A DNA stretch of 64,000 bases from Microbacterium phyllosphaerae (GTDB lineage: Bacteria; Actinomycetota; Actinomycetes; Actinomycetales; Microbacteriaceae): positions 1,798,001 through 1,862,000 of the forward strand of contig NZ_JAGIOA010000001.1 of the NCBI RefSeq assembly GCF_017876435.1, read 5' to 3'. Position numbers and translations under genes: made by a program. This document shows, one piece after another, positions 28,023-37,919 of the stretch. The notes under the pieces were generated by a model, which searched no databases, had not been told where the DNA came from, and worked only from the letters and a program-made list of their open reading frames with translations. Position 1 is the stretch's first letter. Each line of letters opens with the position of its first letter.

Positions 28023-30908
28023 GTGGTCTCTTTCGCCGATCGTCACATCGGAACCACCGCGGCCGCCCAGCGTCAGATGCTGGACGCGCTGGGGGTCGAG
28101 TCCGAGCTCGAGGACTGGAGCCCGGTCGAGGCGCTGATGCGCCAGGCCGTGCCGTCGTCGATCTTCACGTCCGCCACCTCGGATTCGGTCATCCCTCGCG
28201 CAGCGAGCGAGACCGAGGCGCTCGCCGAGCTTCGAGCGATCGCCGCCCGCAACACGGTGAACCGGCCGATGATCGGCCTCGGGTACTACGGCACGATCAC
28301 CCCTCAGGTGATCCAGCGCAACGTCCTCGAGAACCCCTCCTGGTACACGGCCTACACGCCGTACCAGCCGGAGATCTCGCAGGGGCGCCTCGAAGCGCTC
28401 ATCAACTTCCAGACGATGGTGGCCGAGCTCACCGGTCTCACCACGGCCAACGCGTCGATGCTCGACGAGTCGACCGCTGTCGTCGAGGGGATGCTCCTGG
28501 CACGCCGCGCGTCGAACAAGGCCTCGAACGTGTTCGCGGTCGACGCCGACGCGTTCCCGCAGACGAAGGCCCTGCTCGAGACCCGCGCCGAGGCTGTGGG
28601 CATCGAGCTCGTGACCGTCGACTTCGCCGCAGGCGAGGAGCTCCCCGCGGAGCTCTTCGGCGTCTTCGTGCAGTACCCCGGCGCTTCCGGTCGTGTGTGG
28701 AACCCCACCGCCGTGATCGACGCCGCGCACCTCGCCGGCGGACTCGCGGTCGTCGCGGCCGATCTGCTCGCACTCACCCTGATCGCGTCGCCCGGTTCCC
28801 TCGGAGCGGACGTCGCGGTCGGCACCACGCAGCGCTTCGGTGTGCCCATCGGCTTCGGCGGCCCGCACGCCGGGTACATGGCCGTTCGTGCCGGGCTCGA
28901 GCGGCAGCTGCCGGGACGCCTCGTCGGCGTCTCGGTGGATGCGGACGGCAAGCCCGCGTACCGGCTGTCGCTGCAGACGCGCGAGCAGCACATCCGCCGT
29001 GAGAAGGCGACCAGCAACATCTGCACCGCGCAGGTGCTCCTCGCGGTGATGGCGTCGATGTACGCGGTCTACCACGGGCCTGACGGGCTCAAGGCGATCG
29101 CACGGGAGGTCGCGGCGAAGACCGCGATGCTGCGTGACTGGCTCGCCGACGCGGGTGCGGATGTCGTGCACGACTCGTTCTTCGACACGCTGCAGGTTCG
29201 GGTGCCCGGCCGCGCGGCCGAGTATGCGGAGCAGGCCCATCATGGCTTCGGCATCCTGCTGCACGCGGCTGATGCCGACACGGTCGGGATCTCGGTCGAC
29301 GAGACCACGACGGTGGCCGAGCTCCACCAGGTGGCCCGTGTGTTCGGCGGTTCGCATGATCGTGCTTTCGGCTTCTACGGCTCAGGCTCGCAGGGCGCTC
29401 TGCCCGATGACCTGCTCCGCCAGGACGAGTACCTCACGCACCCCGTCTTCCATGCGCACCGCAGCGAGACGGCGATGATGCGCTACCTCAAGAGCCTCGC
29501 CGATCGCGACTACGCGCTCGACCGCGGCATGATCCCCCTCGGGTCGTGCACGATGAAGCTCAACGCGGCGACCGAGATGGCATCGATCACGTGGCCCGAG
29601 TTCGCGGGCATCCACCCGTTCGCTCCGGCCTCCGACGTCGAGGGATACCTCGACATGATCACGCAGCTCGAGGCGTGGCTCGCCGAGGTCACCGGGTACG
29701 ACGCGGTCTCGCTGCAGCCGAACGCCGGCTCGCAGGGCGAGCTCGCGGGCCTTCTCGCGATCCGCGGCTACCACCTGGCGAACGGCGACACTCAGCGCAC
29801 GGTGTGCCTGATCCCGTCATCGGCGCACGGTACCAACGCCGCCTCTGCGGTGCTCGCCGGCATGAAGGTCGTCGTCGTCGCCTGTGACGAGCTCGGCAAC
29901 GTCGACCTCGACGACCTGCGCGCGAAGATCGCGGCGAACGCCGGCGAGCTCTCCGCGCTGATGATCACGTACCCGTCGACCCACGGCGTGTACGAGCAGG
30001 ACGTCGTCGAGATCACCACTGCCGTGCACGAGGCCGGCGGCCAGGTCTACGTCGACGGCGCGAACCTCAACGCACTGCTCGGCTACGCCCGTTTCGGCGA
30101 TCTCGGCGGCGACGTCTCGCACCTCAACCTGCACAAGACGTTCGCGATCCCGCATGGCGGCGGTGGCCCCGGTGTGGGTCCCGTCGCGGCCAAGGCTCAC
30201 CTCGCGCCGTACCTGCCGTCGCACCCGCTCGCCCAGCGCGCGGAGCATGCGGGCGGGTTCGTCTTCGAGGGCGGTGCGGTCTCCGCCGCGCCCTACGGAT
30301 CGGCCGGCATCCTGCCGATCTCCTGGTCGTACGTGCGGATGATGGGGGCAGACGGCCTTCGTCACGCGACGGCAGCCGCCGTGCTCTCGGCGAACTACAT
30401 CGCCGCGCGCCTCGGCGAGCACTACCCGGTGCTCTACGCCGGCGAGAACGGCCGTGTCGCTCACGAGTGCATCCTCGACCTGCGTCCGCTCAAGGAGGCC
30501 ACCGGCATCACCGTCGACGACGTCGCCAAGCGGCTCATCGACTACGGCTTCCACGCGCCGACGATGTCGTTCCCCGTCGCGGGCACGCTCATGGTCGAGC
30601 CGACGGAGTCGGAGGACCTCGGCGAGATCGAGCGGTTCATCGAGGCGATGATCATGATCAAGGCCGAGGCGGATGCCGTCGCGGCCGGGCGCTGGCCCGC
30701 CGACGACAACCCGCTGGTCCACGCACCGCACACCGCGGTCTCGCTGATCGCGGGGGAGTGGAGCCACGCGTACACCCGCGAGGACGCCGCCTACCCGGTG
30801 CACGCTCTGGTCGCCGGCAAGTACTGGCCGCCGGTGCGCCGCATCGACCAGGCGTACGGCGACCGCAACCTCGTGTGCGCCTGCCCGCCGGTCGAGGCCT
30901 TCGCCTGA
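28023..30908 (+). CDS. gcvP: glycine dehydrogenase (decarboxylating), P-protein
   Basis: 961 residues, the single-chain form. PLP-dependent decarboxylation of glycine; the PLP Lys705 lies in L-N-L-H-K-T-F, followed by the Gly-rich loop P-H-G-G-G-G-P-G. N-terminal F-A-D-R-H-I-G and the G-S-C-T-M-K-L-N segment are diagnostic. The start is a GTG, chosen because it follows gcvH by 7 bp and has GGAGGG inside the gcvH end. Lipoamide dehydrogenase (L-protein) is not in this window. Confidence 0.96.
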   Translation: MVSFADRHIGTTAAAQRQMLDALGVESELEDWSPVEALMRQAVPSSIFTSATSDSVIPRAASETEALAELRAIAARNTVNRPMIGLGYYGTITPQVIQRNVLENPSWYTAYTPYQPEISQGRLEALINFQTMVAELTGLTTANASMLDESTAVVEGMLLARRASNKASNVFAVDADAFPQTKALLETRAEAVGIELVTVDFAAGEELPAELFGVFVQYPGASGRVWNPTAVIDAAHLAGGLAVVAADLLALTLIASPGSLGADVAVGTTQRFGVPIGFGGPHAGYMAVRAGLERQLPGRLVGVSVDADGKPAYRLSLQTREQHIRREKATSNICTAQVLLAVMASMYAVYHGPDGLKAIAREVAAKTAMLRDWLADAGADVVHDSFFDTLQVRVPGRAAEYAEQAHHGFGILLHAADADTVGISVDETTTVAELHQVARVFGGSHDRAFGFYGSGSQGALPDDLLRQDEYLTHPVFHAHRSETAMMRYLKSLADRDYALDRGMIPLGSCTMKLNAATEMASITWPEFAGIHPFAPASDVEGYLDMITQLEAWLAEVTGYDAVSLQPNAGSQGELAGLLAIRGYHLANGDTQRTVCLIPSSAHGTNAASAVLAGMKVVVVACDELGNVDLDDLRAKIAANAGELSALMITYPSTHGVYEQDVVEITTAVHEAGGQVYVDGANLNALLGYARFGDLGGDVSHLNLHKTFAIPHGGGGPGVGPVAAKAHLAPYLPSHPLAQRAEHAGGFVFEGGAVSAAPYGSAGILPISWSYVRMMGADGLRHATAAAVLSANYIAARLGEHYPVLYAGENGRVAHECILDLRPLKEATGITVDDVAKRLIDYGFHAPTMSFPVAGTLMVEPTESEDLGEIERFIEAMIMIKAEADAVAAGRWPADDNPLVHAPHTAVSLIAGEWSHAYTREDAAYPVHALVAGKYWPPVRRIDQAYGDRNLVCACPPVEAFA

Positions 30909-30922
30909 CCCGAGGAGCGTAC

Positions 30923-30962
30923 AGAGACGGCGTCGTGTCCATCCGGGCATGGTGCCGTCTCT
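30923..30962 (+). terminator. terminator after gcvP
   Basis: AGAGACGGC (30923-30931) and GCCGTCTCT (30954-30962) form a 9-bp stem with a 22-nt loop, followed by CGTTTC. It lies 14 bp after the gcvP stop. Confidence 0.65.
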
Positions 30963-31133
30963 CGTTTCCGTGCATTTCCGCATGTTTCCGCGAGATTACA
31001 TATGGTCACCACTCAGTAACGGTTCATTAGCCGAGTGCGGCGTCCCCTGAATCGCGGGTTACAGTCAACTATCCCTACGCGTTCGACGATGAGCGCGCAG
31101 TCTGATGAATACCCGTCCACAGGAGGACACAAA

Positions 31134-32807
31134 GTGAAGCGCAACAAGATCGCCCTTGCGGGCACCGCGCTGTTCGCGATCGGCGCCCTGGCGCTCGCGG
31201 GCTGCGCGAGCGGTGGAGGCAACGACGGCGACGGCGGCTCCGGCGCAGCCGGCGACCCGGATGCCATCATCACCACGAACGGCTCCGAGCCCGAGAACCC
31301 GCTGATCCCCACCAACACCAACGAGGTGGGTGGCGGAAAGATCCTCGACGAGATCTTCGCCGGTCTGATCTACTACGACGCCGACGGCAAGCCCGTCAAC
31401 GACGTCGCCGAGGAGATCACGACCGAGGACCCGCAGAACCTCACGGTCAAGATCCGCAAGGGCCTGAAGTTCACCGACGGTGAAGAGGTCACCGCCGACA
31501 ACTTCATCAAGGCGTGGAACTACGGCGCACAGGCCGAGAACGCACAGCTCTCGGGCTACTTCTTCGAGGACATCGAGGGCTTCGTCAACGACGCGGGTGA
31601 CCCCGACAACCCCGATGACGACGTCTTCGGCGCGCAGGGTGACCTGTCCGGTCTGAAGCAGGTCGACGACTACACCTTCACGATCGCGCTGAACAAGCCG
31701 GCTTCCGACTTCGCGCTGCGCCTCGGATACTCCGCGTTCTACCCGCTGCCCGACGTGGCCTTCGAGGACATGGAGGCCTTCGGCCAGAACCCGATCGGCA
31801 ACGGCCCGTACATGATCGACGGCGACGACGCGTGGCAGCACGACGTGCAGATCGACCTCGTTCGCAACGACGACTACGACGGTGGCCGCAAGGCTGCCAA
31901 CGGCGGTCTGACCATCAAGTTCTACGCCACGCAGGAAGCGGCTTACGCCGACCTGCAGGGTGGGGACGTCGACGTGATCGACGCGATCCCGACCGGCTCG
32001 CTCCAGGTCTTCCAGGACGAGTTCGGCGACCGCGCCGTCAACCAGCCGTCCGCGGTCTTCCAGTCGTTCACGATCGGCCAGTTCCTCCCGCACTTCAGCG
32101 GCGAAGAGGGCCAGCTGCGTCGTCAGGCGCTGTCGATGGCGATCAACCGCGAGGAGATCACCGAGACGATCTTCTCGGGCACCCGCACCCCGGCATCTGA
32201 CTTCACCTCCCCGGTGATCGACGGATGGTCCGACTCGGTCCCCGGCAGCGAGGTTCTCGAGTACAACCCCGACGAGGCGAAGAAGCTGTGGGCCGAGGCC
32301 GACGCCATCTCGCCGTGGGACGGCGAGTTCAAGATCGCTTACAACGCTGACGGTGGGCACGACGCCTGGGTCGACGCGGTGAGCAACAGCATCAAGAACA
32401 CGCTCGGCATCGAGGCATCGGGCGACCCGTACCCGACCTTCCAGGACCTTCGCACGAAGATCAACGACCGCACCATCACCACGGCTGCGCGCTCGGGCTG
32501 GCAGGCCGACTACCCGGGTCTGTACAACTTCCTCGGACCGCTCTACGCGACCGGCGCCGGCTCGAACGACGGTGACTACTCGAACCCCGAGTTCGACGAC
32601 CTCATCAAGGCCGGCATCAGCAACCCCGACCCCGATGCACAGATCGAGGACTTCACCAAGGCGCAGGAGGTCCTGTTCAAGGATCTTCCCGCGATCCCGC
32701 TGTGGTACTCCAACGTGACCGGTGGCTTCGGCGAGAGCGTCGACAACGTCACGTTCGGCTGGAACTCGGTTCCGCTCTACTACGAGATCACGAAGGCCGG
32801 CGAGTAA
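31134..32807 (+). CDS. family 5 solute-binding lipoprotein, ABC importer 2
   Basis: 557 residues from a GTG at 31134 with AGGAGG just upstream. Lipobox L-A-G-C with Cys24, then a Gly/Asp/Ser linker. It is an OppA/DppA-like family 5 binding protein; E-P-E-N-P-L-I-P near the start, F-x-D-G-E-E-V-T-A-D-N-F-I-K-A-W and the G-N-G-P-Y-M-I-D segment match oligopeptide binders, so peptides are the more likely ligand. It heads a four-gene importer operon. The 225 bp before it holds the gcvP terminator and presumably the promoter. Confidence 0.92.
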   Translation: MKRNKIALAGTALFAIGALALAGCASGGGNDGDGGSGAAGDPDAIITTNGSEPENPLIPTNTNEVGGGKILDEIFAGLIYYDADGKPVNDVAEEITTEDPQNLTVKIRKGLKFTDGEEVTADNFIKAWNYGAQAENAQLSGYFFEDIEGFVNDAGDPDNPDDDVFGAQGDLSGLKQVDDYTFTIALNKPASDFALRLGYSAFYPLPDVAFEDMEAFGQNPIGNGPYMIDGDDAWQHDVQIDLVRNDDYDGGRKAANGGLTIKFYATQEAAYADLQGGDVDVIDAIPTGSLQVFQDEFGDRAVNQPSAVFQSFTIGQFLPHFSGEEGQLRRQALSMAINREEITETIFSGTRTPASDFTSPVIDGWSDSVPGSEVLEYNPDEAKKLWAEADAISPWDGEFKIAYNADGGHDAWVDAVSNSIKNTLGIEASGDPYPTFQDLRTKINDRTITTAARSGWQADYPGLYNFLGPLYATGAGSNDGDYSNPEFDDLIKAGISNPDPDAQIEDFTKAQEVLFKDLPAIPLWYSNVTGGFGESVDNVTFGWNSVPLYYEITKAGE

Positions 32808-32823
32808 GTCTGACGGCACTTCA

Positions 32824-32864
32824 CCTGTGAGGCGGTGACGATTTCTTCGTCACCGCCTCACAGG
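32824..32864 (+). other. strong intercistronic hairpin between binding protein and permeases
   Basis: Arms 32824-32841 and 32847-32864 pair perfectly over 18 bp with a 5-nt loop. It lies 16 bp after the binding protein stop and 46 bp before the permease start. There is no U-run. Such hairpins in importer operons usually stabilise the upstream mRNA so that more binding protein than permease is made. Confidence 0.7.
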
Positions 32865-32910
32865 CTTGTGTCCACGCGGCTTTCTCTCCCCTCACAGAAG
32901 GGACAAGCGG

Positions 32911-33837
32911 ATGCTCGGTTACATTCTGAGACGTCTTCTGCAGGTGATCCCGGTCTTCTTCGGAGCCACCCTGCTCATCTATTTCCTGGTGTTCGCCATG
33001 CCCGGCGACCCGATCCTCGCCCTGTTCGGCGACAAGACGCCGAGCCCGGCGGTCGTCGCGCAGCTGCGAGAGCAGTACCACCTGAACGAGCCGTTCCTCG
33101 TGCAGTACTGGTACTACATCACCGGTGTCTTCCAGGGCGACCTGGGCATGACCTATTCCGGTCGCCCCGTCTCCACGGTGCTGGCCGCGACACTGCCCGT
33201 CACAGGGCGTCTCGCCGTGATGGCGATCGCCATCGAGTTCGTCCTGGCGATCATCATCGGCACGATCTCGGCGTTGCGCAAGGGCAAGCTCTTCGACAAC
33301 GTCTCGCTGGTCGTGGCTCTCGTCGCGATCGCGATCCCGATCTTCGTGGTCGCGTTCCTCGCCCAGTACTTCCTGGCGATCCAGTGGGGTTGGTTCAAGC
33401 CGACGGTCGGCGCCGACAACGACTGGGGTGGACTCTGGCTTCCCGCGATCGTGCTCGGGTTCAGCCTCTACGCGGTGAGCATGCGTCTGATGCGGAGCTC
33501 GGTCATCGAGACTCTGAATCAGGACTGGGTACGCACGGCGTACAGCAAGGGGCTCTCGCGCAACCGCGTGCTTCCCGTGCACGTGCTGCGCAACTCGCTG
33601 ATCCCCGTGATCACCAACTCGGCCACGAACTTCGGTGTGCTGCTCGTGGGTGCGACCGTCACCGAGGGCATCTTCAACGTGCCGGGTGTCGGAAACACGC
33701 TCTTCCAGGCGATCCAGCGCGGCGAGGGGCCGACGGTCGTCTCGTTCGTGACCGTCTTCGTCATCCTGTACGTGCTGGTGAACCTGCTCATCGACCTGCT
33801 CTACGGTCTGCTCGACCCGAGGATTCGCTATGCCTGA
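32911..33837 (+). CDS. ABC importer 2 permease, OppB-like
   Basis: 308 residues from the ATG at 32911 with AGAAGGGA upstream. Six membrane helices; Y-I-L-R-R-L-L-Q and F-A-M-P-G-D-P-I at the N-terminus and the coupling segment W-V-R-T-A-Y-S-K-G-L are those of OppB/DppB. It overlaps the next gene by 8 bp. Confidence 0.94.
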   Translation: MLGYILRRLLQVIPVFFGATLLIYFLVFAMPGDPILALFGDKTPSPAVVAQLREQYHLNEPFLVQYWYYITGVFQGDLGMTYSGRPVSTVLAATLPVTGRLAVMAIAIEFVLAIIIGTISALRKGKLFDNVSLVVALVAIAIPIFVVAFLAQYFLAIQWGWFKPTVGADNDWGGLWLPAIVLGFSLYAVSMRLMRSSVIETLNQDWVRTAYSKGLSRNRVLPVHVLRNSLIPVITNSATNFGVLLVGATVTEGIFNVPGVGNTLFQAIQRGEGPTVVSFVTVFVILYVLVNLLIDLLYGLLDPRIRYA

Positions 33838-34774
33838 TCCCATCTCTCCAAAGCACTACGTCGCCCCCATCGAGACGGAGTCGATCGCGGTCGACGCGGT
33901 CCGCATCTCGGACAAGCCCAGCAACCTCTGGCGGGACGCCTGGTTCGACCTGCGTCGCCGTCCGCTGTTCTGGTTCTCGATCGCGCTGGCCCTCGTCTTC
34001 CTCGTGATGGCCGTGTGGCCGACGCTGTTCACCGCGACGCCGCCCAACGACCAGTGCTACCTGTCGAACAGCAACGGCGGACCGGCCGAGGGGCACCCCC
34101 TCGGATTCACCTTCCAGGGCTGCGACATCTACGCGCGCATCGTGTGGGGCGCCCAGACGTCCCTCGCGGTCGGCCTGATCGCCACGCTGATCTCGTCTGT
34201 TCTCGGTCTGATCATGGGTGCGCTCGCGGGCTTCTACGGCGGGTGGCTCGACTCGGTCCTCTCGCGTGTCGGCGACATCTTCTTCGCGATCCCGTACATC
34301 CTCGCGGCCGTGGTCGTGATGACGGTGTTCAAGGACATCCGTTCGGTGTGGATCCTCGCGCTCGCCATCGGCGGGTTCGCCTGGGCATCCACCGCCCGTG
34401 TCGTGCGAGCGGAGGTGCTCCGCGTGCGTCAGGCCGACTTCGTGATGGCCTCGCAGGCCCTGGGGCAGTCGAAGTTCAAGATCCTGTTGAACCATGTCGT
34501 CCCGAACGCGATCGCGCCTCTGCTGGTGGTGTCGACGCTCGGCCTCGCCGCTGCGATCGTCGCTGAAGCCACTCTGTCGTTCCTCGGAGTCGGACTCGGC
34601 AGCAGCGTCATGTCGTGGGGGAACGACATCGGCGATGCCCAGGCGTCGCTGCGTGTCGCGCCGATGGCACTCATCTATCCGTCGATCGCGCTCACCCTCG
34701 CGGTGCTCGCGTTCGTCACCCTGGGCGAGCTCATCCGAGACGCCCTCGACCCGAAGGCGAGGGCACGCCGATGA
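33830..34774 (+). CDS. ABC importer 2 permease, OppC-like
   Basis: 314 residues. A cytoplasmic N-terminal segment of about 45 residues precedes six membrane helices. A large extracellular loop after the first helix holds Cys residues (N-D-Q-C-Y-L-S-N and Q-G-C-D-I-Y), a feature of this OppC subgroup. The coupling loop is Q-A-D-F-V-M-A-S-Q-A-L-G and the late motif L-S-F-L-G-V-G-L. The stop overlaps the next start in ATGA. Confidence 0.94.
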   Translation: MPDPISPKHYVAPIETESIAVDAVRISDKPSNLWRDAWFDLRRRPLFWFSIALALVFLVMAVWPTLFTATPPNDQCYLSNSNGGPAEGHPLGFTFQGCDIYARIVWGAQTSLAVGLIATLISSVLGLIMGALAGFYGGWLDSVLSRVGDIFFAIPYILAAVVVMTVFKDIRSVWILALAIGGFAWASTARVVRAEVLRVRQADFVMASQALGQSKFKILLNHVVPNAIAPLLVVSTLGLAAAIVAEATLSFLGVGLGSSVMSWGNDIGDAQASLRVAPMALIYPSIALTLAVLAFVTLGELIRDALDPKARARR

Positions 34775-36450
34775 GCGAGCGAATCACCGAACAGGTCCCG
34801 CTGCTCAGCATCCGTGACCTCAGCGTCGCGTTCCGCACGCAGGAGGGCCTGCGCGAAGTGCTCCACGGAGTCAGCTTCGACGTCATGCCCGGCGAGACCG
34901 TCGCGATCGTCGGCGAGTCGGGCTCGGGCAAGTCCACGACGGCCACGGCCATCGTGAACCTGCTCCCGGGAACCGGTGAAGTCACCGCCGGATCGATCAC
35001 CCTCGAAGGCCGCGAGCTCACCACGCTCAACCGTCGCGAGATCGAGGCTGTTCGCGGACGGGACATCGGCTTCGTTCCGCAGGATCCGATGTCGAACCTC
35101 AACCCCGTCTGGAGCATCGGCTTCCAGGTCAAGGAGGCGATCCGTGCGAACGGCATCGCTCAGGGGCGCGAGGCCGCCAAGGCACGCACGGTCGAGGTGC
35201 TGCAGCAGGCCGGGCTGGCGGATGCCGAGAAGCGTCTGCACCAGTTCCCGCATCAGTTCTCGGGCGGAATGCGTCAGCGTGCGCTGATCGGGATGGGCCT
35301 CGCGGCCGATCCGAAGCTGCTCATCGCCGACGAGCCGACCTCGGCTCTGGATGTGACGGTGCAGCGCGTGATCCTCGATCACATGGCGTCGCTCACTCGC
35401 GACAAGGGCACCTCGGTGCTCCTGATCACGCACGACCTGGGCCTCGCGGCCGAGCGTGCGGACAAGATCATCGTGATGAACGGCGGCAACATCGTCGAGG
35501 CGGGTCCCAGCAGGCAGATCCTCGAGGACCCGCAGCACCCGTACACGAAGCGCCTGGTGTCTGCCGCGCCGAGTGTGGCGTCGCAGCGCATCCAGGCGGT
35601 GGTGGAGGACCGGGGTATCGAGACGCTCGAGGATCTCGCCGACATCCCGCCGACGGTGCGGGTCGCGGGGCTGACGAAGGACTATCGGATCCGTCAGGGA
35701 GGCTTCCGCAGTGAGGCGTTCCGAGCGGTCGACGACGTGTCGTTCGCGATCCCTCGCGGCAAGACGCTCGCGCTGGTCGGCGAGTCGGGTTCTGGCAAGT
35801 CGACCGTCGCGAAGATGGTGCTGAAGCTCGAGGAGCCCACCAGCGGAACCATCGAGATCGACGGCCAGGATGTGTCGAAGCTGTCGAACGCGCAGGCGTT
35901 CGGTCTGCGTCGGCGTATGCAGCCGGTGTTCCAGGACCCGTACGGCTCGCTCGACCCGCTGCGCAACATCGGCAACACCATCGCCGAGCCGCTGCAGATC
36001 CACGGCGTGGGCGACCGCGCGTCTCAGCGTGAGCGGGTCGAGGAGCTTCTCGACCAGGTCTCGCTGCCCCGTGTGCTCGCCACCCGATACCCGAACGAGC
36101 TCTCGGGCGGTCAGCGTCAGCGTGTCGCGATCGCGCGCGCTCTCGCCCTGAAGCCCGACATCATCGTCCTCGACGAGGCGGTGTCGGCGCTCGACGTGCT
36201 GGTGCAGGATCAGGTGCTGCAGCTGCTGGCCGAACTCCAGTCGGAGCTCGATCTCACGTATCTGTTCATCACGCACGACCTCGCGGTCGTCCGTGTCTCG
36301 AGCGATCTCGTGTGCGTCATGGAGAAGGGCAAGATCGTCGAGCAGGGCACTGTCGACGAGATCTTCGCCAACCCGCAGCAGGAGTACACGGATCGTCTTC
36401 TGAAGGCGATCCCGGGTGCGTCGATCACCCTCGGTGGTCACGGAGAGTGA
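34771..36450 (+). CDS. ABC importer 2 ATPase, OppD-OppF fusion
   Basis: 559 residues holding two ABC ATPase domains in one chain. Domain 1: Walker A at 48-56, signature Q-F-S-G-G-M-R-Q-R and D-E-P-T-S-A-L-D. Domain 2: Walker A at 337-345, signature E-L-S-G-G-Q-R-Q-R and D-E-A-V-S-A-L-D. Both Walker A motifs read G-E-S-G-S-G-K-S-T. Importer 1 instead encodes the two ATPases separately, so the operons are not recent duplicates. The stop overlaps the next gene's GTG. Confidence 0.95.
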   Translation: MSERITEQVPLLSIRDLSVAFRTQEGLREVLHGVSFDVMPGETVAIVGESGSGKSTTATAIVNLLPGTGEVTAGSITLEGRELTTLNRREIEAVRGRDIGFVPQDPMSNLNPVWSIGFQVKEAIRANGIAQGREAAKARTVEVLQQAGLADAEKRLHQFPHQFSGGMRQRALIGMGLAADPKLLIADEPTSALDVTVQRVILDHMASLTRDKGTSVLLITHDLGLAAERADKIIVMNGGNIVEAGPSRQILEDPQHPYTKRLVSAAPSVASQRIQAVVEDRGIETLEDLADIPPTVRVAGLTKDYRIRQGGFRSEAFRAVDDVSFAIPRGKTLALVGESGSGKSTVAKMVLKLEEPTSGTIEIDGQDVSKLSNAQAFGLRRRMQPVFQDPYGSLDPLRNIGNTIAEPLQIHGVGDRASQRERVEELLDQVSLPRVLATRYPNELSGGQRQRVAIARALALKPDIIVLDEAVSALDVLVQDQVLQLLAELQSELDLTYLFITHDLAVVRVSSDLVCVMEKGKIVEQGTVDEIFANPQQEYTDRLLKAIPGASITLGGHGE

Positions 36451-37010
36451 GCACCGAACCTCGACCGGAGGCCGCACGGACTTTCCGTGCGGCCTCCGGG
36501 CCTGTCTCCCTCGTGCTCTGCTCTCTCCTGGCGCTCTTCCTTCTCGGCGACGCCGTCGTGCGTGCAGGGTGGGGTCAGATGCTCCTGCTCGCGCCGTGGG
36601 TGCTCCTCGGACTCTGGGTCGTCTACGAGATCGCCTTCGTGTCGGTGGTGCGAGTCGACGACGACGGCGCGGTCGTGCAGAACATGCTGCGCCGCACCTC
36701 ATTCGGCTGGAGCCGGGTACGCGACATCGACCTGCGCTGGCAGCTGCTCTTCTCGCTCGAAGACGGCAGTGATCTCTCCTGCTACGGCGGACCCGCACGA
36801 GCGCGTCCGGTCCGTCGCCCCACGAGCGGTGACGACGAGGCGAAGGCTCCGGCCGGCCTACGGGAGCTGACCGAGATCCGCGACCGGTGGCAGCAGGCGC
36901 CGGCGACGGCGGATGCTCCGCTCAGCCGCACCTGGGACGCTCAGGCGCTGATCGCGCTCGGCGTCATCGTGCTCTGGGCCGTCGTGTCGGTCGTCATCGC
37001 GAACGCCTGA
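36447..37010 (+). CDS. PH-domain-like membrane protein
   Basis: 187 residues from a GTG that overlaps the importer stop. Two membrane helices (about 15-35 and 40-65) precede a small beta-rich domain of the bacterial PH type (V-V-R-V-D-D-D-G-A-V-V-Q-N-M-L-R-R-T-S-F-G-W-S-R-V, then I-D-L-R-W), and a third helix ends the protein. Such proteins are common in actinobacteria, but their role is unknown. Translational coupling to the importer is probably a matter of packing. Confidence 0.75.
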   Translation: MSTEPRPEAARTFRAASGPVSLVLCSLLALFLLGDAVVRAGWGQMLLLAPWVLLGLWVVYEIAFVSVVRVDDDGAVVQNMLRRTSFGWSRVRDIDLRWQLLFSLEDGSDLSCYGGPARARPVRRPTSGDDEAKAPAGLRELTEIRDRWQQAPATADAPLSRTWDAQALIALGVIVLWAVVSVVIANA

Positions 37011-37032
37011 GCGAGGCTCCGGAGCGCGCCCG

Positions 37033-37818
37033 TCAGCCGGGGAGCCCGAAGAGGTCCGGCCACGTCGCCGCGGCCCACGGGTACCCGACGAACACGGTCG
37101 CGTCGATCAGGAAGTGCGCGACGAGGAACGGCATCAGCCGGCCGCTGCGCTGGAACAGCCAGCCGAACAGCAGGCCCATCGCGAAGTTCCCGATGAAGGC
37201 CCCGGGGCCCTGGTAGAGGTGGTAGCTCGCGCGCAGCAGCGAGGTCGTCAGGATGATGGTCCACGGACCCCATCCGAGCTGCTTCAACCGGGCGAACAGA
37301 TACCCGAGAACGACGAACTCCTCCTGCAGAGAGGCGCGCGCTGCCGCCAGGAGGAGGATCGGCACCGTCCACCAGTGGGCGTCGAGTCCCGCCGGGTCGA
37401 CCGCGACGAAGAGCCCGGTCGCCCGGCCGACCAGATAGAGGCCGAGGCCGGGGATGCCGATGGCGAGGACCAGAAGCGCTCCTCGTCCGGCATCCGCTGC
37501 GATCTTCGTGCCGTCGAGGCCCAATCTGCCCAGATGCGGCCGCGACGTCTGCCAGAGCAGGAAGCACACGAGAAGCACGGGGACCAGCGAGAACCCGATC
37601 GACAGCACCTGGTAGATGAGGTCGAAGATCTCGCGGTCGCTGCGGGACGGGTTCAGGGTCGCCGTCTGGTCCGCCAGAGGCGTCTCGTCGGTGAGGCGGT
37701 ACGCCAGCTGCACGATCGCGTACACGGCGGACTGCCCGAGACCGAGAGCCAGCACGATGGCGATCTCCCACCACAGACGACTGCGTGAGGGGGCGGGGGA
37801 GAGGTCGGCATCGGTCAC
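37033..37818 (-). CDS. CPBP-family intramembrane metalloprotease
   Basis: 261 residues from a GTG at 37818; TACGAT on the minus strand lies 7 bp upstream, which favours this start over a longer frame that would run into the typA promoter. About seven membrane helices. The CPBP (Abi/CAAX-like) motifs are visible: Q-E-E-F-V-V-L-G-Y-L-F-A-R (the EEx3R-type motif with spacing typical of diverged members), then S-Y-H-L-Y and a late A-H-F-L-I-D-A. Substrate unknown. Confidence 0.8.
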   Translation of the reverse strand: MTDADLSPAPSRSRLWWEIAIVLALGLGQSAVYAIVQLAYRLTDETPLADQTATLNPSRSDREIFDLIYQVLSIGFSLVPVLLVCFLLWQTSRPHLGRLGLDGTKIAADAGRGALLVLAIGIPGLGLYLVGRATGLFVAVDPAGLDAHWWTVPILLLAAARASLQEEFVVLGYLFARLKQLGWGPWTIILTTSLLRASYHLYQGPGAFIGNFAMGLLFGWLFQRSGRLMPFLVAHFLIDATVFVGYPWAAATWPDLFGLPG

Positions 37819-37919
37819 GCCCTCGATCGTACTTCGCGCGCTCAGGAACGACTCCGCCGCATACGATAGTCTGGAACGTCGGCTTCTCGGCAAAAACCCA
37901 CACTCTTTAGGACATATGC

